From contig OW240912.1 in assembly GCA_933207985.1 (NCBI GenBank), forward strand, positions 112,543,888 to 112,607,887: 64,000 nucleotides of DNA, read 5' to 3'. Of the stretch, positions 32,737 through 42,412 are shown piece by piece (the stretch's first letter is position 1; the number at the start of each line of letters is the position of its first letter). The notes below the pieces were generated by a model, which saw nothing but the letters and a program-made list of their open reading frames with translations, did no database searches and was not told where the DNA came from. Source of the stretch: Pelobates cultripes (taxonomy: Eukaryota; Chordata; Amphibia; Anura; Pelobatidae). Position numbers and translations under genes: made by a program.

Positions 32737-34008
32737 GACATGTGCAATTAGTTTTGTTCTGAATGTACATTCGTAAGAATTTCATGCCATTCGGACATTC
32801 GGATGCTTCCGAATGTCCGAAGTGCCGAGGTTCTGAAGTGCCGAAGCTCCAAAGCGCTGAAGATCCGAAATGATGAAGTGAATTCTGAAAAGTGGCAAAA
32901 CATGAGAGAGGGAGGGAATATTACGTAAATGATGACAGGAATCTTGACCAATAAGCTAAATCCGTTTGTGCAATGAAATGCTTACTTGCCCAATCCGGTT
33001 TCACAATTCCCTGTCCAATGAAATGAGCAAATGTTTGTGATTGATTTTAGAGGACAGCCAATTAATGGTGATTTTGTCACTGACACTTGGCCAATGAAGG
33101 CACGCAGAATCATTAAGGTGGGATAGTATATAAATCAGGCTGTCAGGGTGTTGGCTTGCATTTATGTGACCAGACTAGTTGTGATAGCACAAGAGACTGA
33201 GAGAGATACATTTCATTACATTTATTGTATTTTACTTGTCGCAAACTTGGGGAGTCACATTGCTTTTAAGTGTGTGTTCCAGGGAGAAAGAGAGAGACAG
33301 TAAGTTTTGCCTTTTTTTCCTGCATTTTTTTTTTGAAGGGGGGGTGGTGAGAGAGTGTGTGGCTGTGCAAGCCGGGTAGTCTGATGGCCAGGGTGTCTCT
33401 CTGCTGCACTTTGACTTTACTGCAGTGATTGTGTGTACCAGCCATCACTTGCTCTCACTCTGCTCACACTCTCACTTGCTTGTTCACACACAAATTGCTT
33501 TCTCTCTGCTCTCCCACTCTGCTTTCTCTCTGCTCCTAAACTCTCCACAAAGATGGTGTAACAGGGGTGGGATTATATAGTGTGCAGAAGTGTTGCATGC
33601 TGGTAGTGCTCCCTGATTGGCTGCAGTATCTGTGCAGTGAAAATATAATTTTGTAAATTGTATATATACTAAACTAACACTACTAATTATTACTAAACTA
33701 AACCCAGATTAATTATTTAAGATTAAGTGGTCTGGGTGCTGCTGTGGTCCACTATGCAATTTAAAACATTGCTATTTAAGTAAAAAAACACACAAATGTT
33801 TAGTTTTCCAAACGAACGACAATCCGAACTGCCGAATGCCCGAAATGAATGTCCGAATGCCGCTTGCTCGAATGTGTGAACTGATTGCCGTAAGGCAGTT
33901 CCGAAGTGCCGAACCGAATGCCGTTGGTCCGAATTCCTGAAGCAGACAAATTTTATTTGCTTACCCAAATTGCCAAACCGAACCAAATTTTTTGCCCGTG
34001 CACATCCC
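32737..34008. mobile_element. TA-flanked non-autonomous transposon rich in CCGAA motifs
   Basis: Ends GACATGTGCAA and the inverted CCGTGCACATCCC are flanked by TA (32735-32736, 34009-34010). Both subterminal regions are packed with CCGAATGTCCGAAGTGCCGAA-like motifs in inverted orientation (about 32770-32870 and 33810-33935). A TATA-like GTATATAAATC is present near 33127. There is no transposase frame. Confidence 0.65.
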
Positions 34009-34493
34009 TAGTTATTTGAATCTTCTGATACCCCAGTCTACAATGAGGTGGAGTGTTCTTTTGATTTCTAAATAATAATAATATTAATAAGAAAGATTTA
34101 TATATATATTATACTTCCCTGTTCTTGTCTGAAACTGCTGTATATTGAGTAATTATTTATAAATCATTTTAAAAATGCCTGGTTTCCCTGCTCTAATTCC
34201 CTTCCATTGTAAAAAAAAATAAATCTTTGATTGTTCTAAGAGCCAATAATTGGCTTATAACTAAAGTAGAGAGAGAGGAGGAACACTGGACCGTGATAAA
34301 GCACAATGAATGGATGCTATTCTCAATGATAAGCTTAGGAATCTTAGAAGGTCTTACAAGAAGTAAATGAACTGCCAAGAGCTAACACTTCACCAAATGA
34401 TGATCAGTTTAGCTATTTTAAATATTGGAATTTACTTCTTTCTAGATATGCTTCACATTTTTTAATCTTCTGCTTTCTCTTCCCCTACAGACG
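34009..34493. other. No gene recognised
   Basis: AT-rich sequence ending in a polypyrimidine tract and TACAG at 34481-34490, which would be a plus-strand splice acceptor if used; I do not support an exon there. Confidence 0.4.
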
Positions 34494-34679
34494 TCTAAAT
34501 GGATTGATTTTCCAATTGATCGTATAACACCAAACAGTTATTCTCCCTGGCCTGTTAAATCTGAGCAGGAGGGAGCAAAGTGAATGTAATTTTATAATGT
34601 TCCCAATTTAATTTACAGGTTGTATTACAGAGACTGAAAATCTTATGATTGAACTATAGCATATTGTTTAGTCTGTTAC

Positions 34680-34742
34680 CTCTTCTTTAGTAGCCTCTGT
34701 GATCTCCAATGTTGGTTCTGATGTTCCTTCGGGTGATGCAGT
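34680..34742 (-). CDS. Mini-exon a (63 nt) of an unidentified Ser/Thr/Glu-rich protein
   Basis: Read on the minus strand, a polypyrimidine tract (TTTTTCTTTTCTTTCATAG) precedes the exon and GTAACAG follows it. The 63 nt form 21 open codons reading TASPEGTSEP then TLEITEATKEE, a low-complexity Thr/Ser/Pro/Glu segment as in mucin-like, secreted or stalk regions. Length is a multiple of three with phase-0 ends, so exons can be added without breaking the frame. The partner is exon c at 35769-35831, identical in length and splice sites but different at about 11 bases. I do not recognise the gene; upstream and downstream constitutive exons were not found. Confidence 0.5.
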
Positions 34743-35183
34743 CTATGAAAGAAAAGAAAAATCTTCAACTCAATGATTTCAAATATCATTAACAAATATC
34801 CTGAGCCACGGCCTGATTTACCATTAGGCAGACAAGGCAGCTGCATATAGTCCCAAGTCTGATGGGGAACCTACTCTGTTTGTTAAAATCTCCCCCCTAA
34901 TTTCTGACCAGAACAAGGGGTGCTTGCCTCTGAGATACCTGTATTAGGTCTGATGGAGTCTGATCTGTACATGGCTCTGCCACCCAGACTGAACACAGTG
35001 ATCTCTGGTAGTGAGAGGGAGAGGACTGGGACCAGAATGGCCAACTCAAAAATGCATGAGAGGTACACAAAGCCACACTGACACATAATGCTAGAAAATA
35101 TATCTACAAGCATTGCACACACATTTTATTACAGAGACTGAAAACCTTATAGATTAACTAAAGAATATTGTTTAGTCTGTTAC

Positions 35184-35231
35184 ATTTACTATAGTTGAAC
35201 TTTCTGTTTCCAGTCTTGGTTTTGATGTACG
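35184..35231 (-). CDS. Mini-exon b (48 nt), same gene
   Basis: Minus-strand CTTTCATAG acceptor and GTAACAG donor enclose 16 open codons reading RTSKPRLETESSTIVN. It is a diverged relative of exons a and c (shared TSxPxLE core) and a close relative of exon d. The last codon before the donor differs from exon d (AAT against ATG). Confidence 0.48.
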
Positions 35232-35768
35232 CTATGAAAGAAAAGGAAAATATTCAACTCGATTAATTCTAATATAATAAGAAGATAGTAGGCAGCTGCA
35301 TACAGTGCCATGTCTGATGGGGGCACCTACTCTGTGTGTTGAAAGCCCCTCCTTACCTCCTGCCAGGTGTTTGCTGATCAGAACAAAGGCTGCTGCTCCC
35401 TAAGATCTCTGTATGTATTCTGATGGAGACTGATCTGTGCATGGCCCCGCCCCCTCAGGCTGAATACAGTGATCTGTGCATGGCCCCGCCGCCCTTTAGA
35501 CTAAACACAATTATCTCTGTATGGCCCCGCCATCTAAGACTATAACTATTGATCTCCTGGAGGGAGAGGGAGAGGTATGGGGCCAGAATGGCCAACTCAG
35601 AACTCTAAATGGATTGATTTTCCAATGGATCAGATAACACAAAACAGTTGATCTCCCCTGGCCTGTTAAGTCTGAGCAGGAGGGAGCAAAGTGAATTTAA
35701 TTTACAGGTTGTATTACAGAGACTGAAAATCTTATGATTTAACTATAGCATATTGTTTAGTCTGTTAC

Positions 35769-35831
35769 CTCTTCTTTAGTAGCATCTTTCATATCCAATG
35801 TTGGTTTTGAGTTTCTTTCCGGTGCTGTAGT
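35769..35831 (-). CDS. Mini-exon c (63 nt), same gene
   Basis: Same splice sites and length as exon a. It reads TTAPERNSKP then TLDMKDATKEE. Compared with exon a, 9 of 21 residues differ, while about 70 bp of intron on the donor side differ at 1 position and about 120 bp on the acceptor side at about 5. That contrast is unexpected for neutral duplicates. Confidence 0.5.
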
Positions 35832-36274
35832 CTATGAAAGAAAAGAAAAATCTTCAACTCAATGATTTCAAATATCATTAACAAATATCCTGAGCCAGGG
35901 CCTGATTTCCCATTAGGCTGACAAGGCAGCTGCATATAGTCCTATGTCTGATGGGGAACCTACTCTGTTAAAAACCCCTCCCTACCTTCTGACCAGAACA
36001 AATGGTGCTGGGCTCTGAGATCAGTGTATTACGTGTGATGGAGCCTGATCTGTGCGTGACTCCAGCCCCTCAGACTGAACACAATGATCAACTAGAAGGA
36101 GAGGGAGAGGGAGAGAACTGGGGCCAGAATGGCCAACTCAGAAACGCATGACAGGTACACAGTCACACTGAAACACACATGTTAGAAAATATATCTACAA
36201 GCATTGCACACACACTGTATTACAGAGACTGAAAACCTTATAGATTAACTATAGAATATTGTTTAGTCTGTTAC

Positions 36275-36322
36275 CATTACTATAGTTGAACGTTCTGCTT
36301 CTAGTCTTGGTTTTGATGTAGG
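36275..36322 (-). CDS. Mini-exon d (48 nt), same gene, most 5' of the four
   Basis: Minus-strand acceptor CTATTTTCATAG-like (plus-strand CTATGAAAG) and donor GTAACAG enclose 16 codons reading PTSKPRLEAERSTIVM. It differs from exon b at 6 of 48 bases, 5 of them amino-acid changing. As the highest-coordinate copy it would be the first of the four in the transcript. Confidence 0.48.
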
Positions 36323-37888
36323 CTATGAAAGAAAAGGAAAATATTTAACTTGTTTATTTGAAATATCATGAGACATATCCTGAGCTAGGGCTTGATTTCC
36401 AATTAGGCAGATTAGGCAGCTGCATACAGTATCATGTCTAATTAGGGGGACTGATCTGTGTGTTAAATGCCCCTCCTTACCTCCTGCCAGGTGTTTGCTG
36501 ATCAGAACAGAGGCTACTGCTTTCTAAGATCTCTGTATGCATTCTGATGGAGACTGATCTCTTCATAGCTCCGCCCTCTCAGACAGAACACAGTGATCTG
36601 AGCATGGCCCCGCCCCCTCAGACTGAACACAGTGTTCTGTGCATTGCCCCGCCCCCTCAGACTGAACACAAACAACTCCTACAGGAGGAGGGGAGAGTAC
36701 TGGGACCAGAATAGCCAACTCAGAAATGCATGACAGGCACACAAAGCCACACTACGAGGAAATATTTCTACCCACACTGCCACACATATAGCTACACACA
36801 CTGTAAATACATTGCTACACAGTGTGATTTGCTGATTTTTTTTTTACTTATAAATTGAAATTAAAATTTTTCAGGATATTTCAATTCTTACACAAGACAA
36901 TATATTTTTTTATAAGAAAACGCAGCGTGCTTGACAATTCCATTTGTGAGAATAGAGACTTCATAAAATGTAAACTACCTCCATACCTAACATTCACTTT
37001 CCAACGAAGTCAAGAATCCAATATTATGATGGTTATTATTATTATTACTAGCATTTATATAGCCCCAGCTTGACCAGACTTTAACAACAAGTGATATAAA
37101 TTATTACAAATATTGACAGGAACGCAATGAGGACCCTGCTTAAACAAGCTTACAGTCTAGAGAGGTGAAGTATAAATTTGGTCTGTCCCTCTGTATGGAT
37201 GTCTTTGGACATCACAATAGTTTAACAGCCCAAACAAAACCACAAAAACCAACAACTAATATACCACTTCTGCCAACCACTTTCCAAAATAACAATTTTC
37301 CTTATATCTAGTCCAGCTTAACATTTAAATACCATTTACAAATGTTTTTCTATGCAATCATTTTGAGTTCATAATAATAAATTAAGATTACTTACTTTCA
37401 GAAGTGGAAAAACAGGAGGAGAATGGGATTATTTAAATTATTTGAATAAAATGTAGCACCAGTGAGTAGAGTACCTTTTTCAAAGCCTCCAAATACACAG
37501 CATAATCAGTGGCTAATCACTCAGTGGGTCAAACAATGACATAACAAATGCATCATGACATCACTAGATAATTGCCAGATGTTCTGAGTTCTAAACACTG
37601 TGAGGCCTATTCACTAAAGTCACTATTGTTGGGAATTGAAAGGGAATTTCAAATTGTAAACCAAATCACCAAATTGGTAGTACAGCTATTTTGGAGCTAA
37701 ATTTTTAATTTATTTTGAATCACAGACAAATCTTACTTTAATTAATAACTGTGTGTGTGAAATAGAAGTAAGATAGATTTGGTGGCTATCTTAAAACCAA
37801 CCTATTAAACACTGTTTTAACTCACTACATGAAATAGAAATAAACACTGTTTAAATTCACTACATGAAATAGAAAGTATCAGCTATCT

Positions 37889-38042
37889 GAAGTTGGACTT
37901 TGGGAAGTCCCCCTTGACTCTGAGAAATCATGATGACTGTCTGTGCTCATTTGCATGACAAGCTAGGAATTCTGGGATAGTTGTGGAACTTCATTTCTCT
38001 GAGTTTTTGTGTACAAAGGGGGACTTCCCAAAGTCCAACTTG
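37889..38042. repeat. Foldback repeat (AAGTTGGACTTTGGGAAGTC arms)
   Basis: The arm AAGTTGGACTTTGGGAAGTC is mirrored by GACTTCCCAAAGTCCAACTT about 110 bp later. The U2 copy (44337-44460) has lost part of the right arm. Probably a foldback MITE. Confidence 0.7.
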
Positions 38043-38624
38043 AGATATGCAAGTGACACACAGCACTTTTTTTTCAGTTTGCACTGTGGGAAATTTACCA
38101 TGTGTGGTCTTACCACAATTTATATAAACATATACATCAGTAAAATAAAAAAAATGTTCAAAGATATAGGTTTATATTGGTATAGTATTTCAGCAGAAAT
38201 ATTAAACTTAGCGTTCCAGTTTTCAAATATATCCTATGGTATAGATAAATTATTAACCATCTCAGTAGCATTTGTTTTATTGGGAGGAGCAGGAAGATTG
38301 ATGATTGATTGATGATTGAGGAAGATCCAGGAATTGATTCCACCAGAAAAAAGACCGTTGTCAACCTTTGGATTTGTAGCGATATATGCATATTTTTGAA
38401 ACCCAGATTTTGCCTAGTTTTTATTGATCATTTTAATCATTATTTCAGGGTTTTTATAATGAAATTGTAAGTTAAAAGACAGCTATCATAACCAAATGGG
38501 GGCCTTTAGAATACTGTACCCACTGACATTTAAAGGATCTCTATAGCATTAGAAATACAAACCTATTTGCGTTAGTAGTTTTAGCACCACCTTCAGTTAA
38601 AAACAAAAAAATATTGTTTTACTT

Positions 38625-38705
38625 ATGGTATAGATAAATTATTAACCATCTCAGTAGCATTTGATTTATTGGGAGGAGCAGGAAGATTGACGATTGATTG
38701 ATTCA
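38625..38705. repeat. About 80-bp local copy of 38233-38312 beside the Ngaro element
   Basis: TATGGTATAGATAAATTATT...GGAGCAGGAAGATTGACGAT repeats sequence 390 bp upstream and sits directly next to the Ngaro left end. U2 lacks it, so it arose with or after the Ngaro insertion. Confidence 0.7.
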
Positions 38706-39023
38706 TATGTCGGAAGGCCATTTGGCCTGAATTTGTGGGAGGAGTTATGATCCTTTATAAACCCTACCCACCTACTTACCTTTGTCGTGCAAGCTGTTTG
38801 TCTCCATAGTTACCTGCACTTCCGGTTCGTCGTTCCCGCCAAGTCCTGTCTCAAGCAGTCTCCAGCAAGCAGTCCGTCACCAGTGGCACTAGCAGGGCCT
38901 CACCTGTCACTTGGTTCTAGGTAAATACTTCGCCTCGGCACTATCTAGCAGGCCAGTTCTCCGAAGGTCTCATCCACACCTCTAAGACACATTACTTATC
39001 CAAATCATAATTTCTTTTTCAGA

Positions 39024-39770
39024 ATGTCACAAGTATCCATCCCAATAATCAGTATGCTGTTGGACGGAATACCCAGCGCGCCAGTCTGGCCTGGGTCTCC
39101 AAAGGAATCCCTTTCACCCCTTCTACCCTCAGCTCCTGGGATTATGGTACATTCAAAAACGTATCAGCAGAGCTCAGACACAGGGGTATTCCCCCCCCCC
39201 CAGCCACTGCCAGTAAGGCAAAACTACTCAGACTCACGACGGCTCAGACCAACATTCCCAGGCCCGGCTCTAGTTCACAAGGGCCGTCAGCTTTCTCCTC
39301 AGATTCCAATCAGGAGACCCTGGTCACTATCCTGGCCAGCCTCCAAATGATTAACAGGCTGATAAATGGAATCGGCTATAGTCACACCAGGTTTCTCTTT
39401 AAGCCCGGCAAGCCCTCACCTGGCGATCTCGGTCATACAGGCTTACCCCTCATTTCCCTCCCCGTCCTCCACCACCCACTATCACTACTCCATCCGTCTC
39501 ACCAGCCCACTCTGTTCCAATTTCCATGGAGAAGGTAATTCTCGATGGAAAGGACGTTAAACTTACATCACTACTTAACTTCACAAGACACCCTTCAGTA
39601 TTAAGGTTACATTCATGGCGACATTTTAGTAGTCCTAAACAGCAAGACCACGACTTAACAAAGCTTTCCATTCCTCTGTTTATCGTTGCCTCTCGCATAA
39701 AGTCAGCCACTTCCACTTCTCACCACGCTTTCACTCCACGCACTATTCAGGGAGGCGGCCAGAGGGACTA
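39024..39770 (+). pseudogene. Ngaro gag-like remnant
   Basis: An ATG at 39024 follows TTTCTTTTTCAG. The sequence SWDYGTFKNVSAELRHRGI followed by KAKLLRLTTAQ resembles the SAP-like start of Ngaro gag proteins. Later, GKDVKLTSLL matches a gag block. The pieces lie in at least two frames and there is a C-homopolymer at 39190-39200 where the frame changes. Confidence 0.5.
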
Positions 39771-40329
39771 GCCGGGCTGACCATTTCATTTCTGGGGAAG
39801 GCTTGGGTGCACTATTCTTTGATACAGGGGTATGCTATTTCACAACATGCAGGGTTTTGCACATCTGCTTCAGAACCCACACCTAATCCACATACGTAGA
39901 CCGTCTGTCACCTAAGACACGCCCAACTAAGGTTAACATTGATATCCTGCAATATTATCTGCATTTACACCCAGCTAGGCATCTGGTAGATTTTTGTGCC
40001 GGGTTTCTCACAGGGGTTCACACGGGCCTTATCGCCATTCCCACAGGTACACTCGTATGCCCTAACCTATTATCTGCACCCTTTGACCCTCTTACGGTGG
40101 ACCACCTTCTGTCCACAGCAGTCATACGCTGGTTTCACGATCACCTCCTTCACACTTCTCATCCTGGCGTACCATTCCCATCGAGGTAGCCATTCACTAT
40201 ACCCTATAATACTGATCATAGACCTCTTCCGCACCGCACTCTACATCCATTTCCAGCATCAAACTCCCTCATTCCCGCTATGAAGTTCTCACTGCACTAC
40301 GAAAATCGACCATGCCATACAAGCTATCA

Positions 40330-40540
40330 CTTCAGTAAGTAGTAAGGCTTGGTTGAGCAAGATGGACTTATCCAACGCCTTTAATCTACTACCTATTCAC
40401 CCTTCACTATGGCACCTGGCCTACGTTCGGGCGGCCATCCTCACTAACCATTTTGTGGCTGATTTACAGGCTGACTTGGCTGGCAGCAACCTCTCAGCTC
40501 TTTTTAGTCTGCCTTTACATTCCTGGCGTCCACAACACAG
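40330..40540 (+). pseudogene. Ngaro reverse transcriptase fragment
   Basis: SKMDLSNAFNLLPIHPSLWHL (split here as SKMDLSNAF and NLLPIHP) is the reverse-transcriptase block carrying the first catalytic Asp in DIRS/Ngaro enzymes. The YxDD box, RNase H and tyrosine recombinase were not found intact, consistent with a large internal deletion. Confidence 0.6.
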
Positions 40541-41550
40541 CCGCTGACGCTCTTTCACACTCAGTTCAAGGTCTTCTTTCAGGCACCCCCTAGGAGCCAC
40601 TACGTACCATCCAGGATACCACTATTCCATGAGCTAATCTTGGACTGAGCACACAATTACACGTCGTACAGTTATGAACGCTTCACGCAGTTTCACGACT
40701 ACTCTGCCACTCACGCTAGGGCTTTGTATATTGCATCATGTCACAAGTAGAGTTTGCTTGATTCATGACTCTTGCAGTTAAACTATTGTAATTTTTGCCT
40801 CTTCCTCTAAACCTACAAATCAAGCATCTTATTTATACCTCCTATGCTGTCACTACGTTTTTTACGTATCCAAAGACAGCCACACACTATCAGTACTAAT
40901 CCATTACTTCACGTCTAGACCTTCCATTAAGGTAAGCTACATCATGGCTTCCTCCGCTGGTCTCTCTTTTTCGCAAAAGTGCTGAATCAGCAGCTTCAAG
41001 CTCTTACACCCCAGTCTACATCACTAAGTGATGGGGCCACAGGTAATCCTCAGCTCTGTTACAAATATACCTCAATCAAAGTTAAACTTCTTACAAGCTT
41101 TCAGTACACAAGTTTTATAAACTTGCAATAAAGTGTGTTTTTCTTTGAATCCTCTTTTGCCCTCTTTTACAGGCCTACTCGTACATTGGTTTTGGCACAC
41201 CTCAACCAACTTTGCTTCTCCTTCTACATTCCATTAAGTATTAGATACATTCCAAACACAAGTTGGAAGGCCATTTGGCCTGAATTTGTGGGAGGAGTTA
41301 TGATCCTATATAAACCCTACCCCCCTACTTACCTTTGTCGTGCAAGCTGTTTGTCCCCGCCCACCTACACCCATATTTATTAACAATTCATCATTTTAGG
41401 CATTATAATTAATAGACACCACTTTTTTGGTTGTTAATGGATGATCCTACGTAAAGCACCATCTTTTTGGTTTCTCAATTCGTACCTCTTATTTAGAGAT
41501 ATTTTTAGTGAAGTTTCCTTTGCTAAGAGTAACAATTAACTATATTTGTT

Positions 41551-41842
41551 GAAATGTGATATATAAGTTTAGGTTATTATGTTAGCGTGTATTAACAATT
41601 TGACCTTTAATGTTATCTGTGGTGTGGACAGGTATGTCGAAATGAGAGAAGGCACAATGTGAGGTATTCTGGATCACAATTCACTGGGCTACATATGTTG
41701 AAATGTGATATATAAGTTTAGGTTATCATGTTAGCGTGTATTAACAATTTGACTTTTAATGTTATCTGTGGTGTGGACAGGTATGTCGAAATGAGAGAAG
41801 GCACAATATGAGGTATTCTGGATCACAATTCACTGGGCTGTT
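41551..41842. repeat. 149-bp tandem duplication
   Basis: GAAATGTGATATATAAGTTT starts at 41551 and again at 41700; two copies differ at a few bases and include GACAGGTATGTCGAAATGAG. The U2 unit retains only part of one copy. Confidence 0.88.
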
Positions 41843-41960
41843 TTCTTAACCTTACTTTACACACCTTTTATGTGTCCATCTGTAGATTTTATATCATATA
41901 CAACTAGTGAGGAATATTAGATGAGCTGTGACTGCTGAATGTATATAGTGCCTATATTAA

Positions 41961-42412
41961 AGGAACACTATAGTGCCAGGAAAACAAACTCGTTTTCCTG
42001 GCACTATCGTGCCCTCAGGGTCCCACAGGGTCCCACTCCTGCTGCGCTGAAGGGGGAGGAAGGGGTTAATCCCTTACCTTTTTTCCCGCACCGGGCTCCC
42101 TCGGCGCTGGGGACTCTCCTCCTTCTTCTCATGTCATCGGCTGAATGCGCTTGCGCCACGCGCACATTCAGCCAGTCCATAGGAAAGCATTCTCAATGCT
42201 TTCCTATGGACGCTGGCGTCTTCTCACTGTGAAAATCACAGTGAGAAGCGCGGAAGCGCCTCTAGCGGCTGTCAGTGAGACAGCCACTAGAGGCTGGATT
42301 AACCCTAAAGTAAACACAGCAGTTGTTTACAGCTTCAGGGTTAACCCTAGATGGACCTGGCACCCAGACCACTTAATTAAGCTGAAGTGGTCTGGGTGCC
42401 TATAGTAGTCCT
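41961..42412. mobile_element. TTAA-flanked MITE with subterminal hairpins
   Basis: AGGAACACTATAG and CTATAGTAGTCCT ends, TTAA at 41957-41960 and 42413-42416. Near each end is a hairpin: AGTGCCAGGAAAAC mirrored by GTTTTCCTGGCACT, and CACCCAGACCACTT mirrored by AAGTGGTCTGGGTG. No transposase. Related to 46468-46956 and 48925-49360. Confidence 0.85.

Larger units (their letters stand above)
34494..36720. repeat. Tandemly duplicated about 1.1-kb unit, each with two exon-bearing half-units
   Basis: Sequence from TCTAAATGGATTGATTTTCC (34494) recurs at 35602. Within each unit, TTACAGAGACTGAAAA...TTTAGTCTGTTAC recurs about 505 bp later. There are thus four half-units, each carrying one mini-exon. 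Corresponding exons are 1089-1091 bp apart. The order implies duplication of a half-unit, then of the pair. Confidence 0.85.
38712..41355 (+). mobile_element. Ngaro (DIRS-order) retrotransposon with split direct repeats, internally deleted
   Basis: Repeat A1 (38712-38802) and A2 (41265-41355) are near-identical direct repeats beginning GGAAGGCCATTTGGCC; each contains a TTTATAAA or TATATAAA box. B1 (about 41155-41262) precedes A2 after GCAATAAAGTGTG; B2 is lost. The element lacks TG...CA LTRs and a clear target duplication, as expected for tyrosine-recombinase elements. At 2.6 kb it is about half the usual length. Confidence 0.78.

Noticed and set aside
34491..34583. Possible plus-strand terminal exon (strong CCCCTACAG acceptor, 30 codons from TSKWIDFP to a TGA)
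   Set aside because: The duplicated unit at 35602 has no matching acceptor and a premature stop, while the minus-strand mini-exons keep both splice sites in all copies. It deserves only an RNA-seq glance.
37386..37520. Possible minus-strand splice site (AAA|GTAAGT) near 37400 and an open DYAVYLEALKK segment
   Set aside because: No matching acceptor; the polypyrimidine tract and AG overlap the supposed donor, so the signal is ambiguous.
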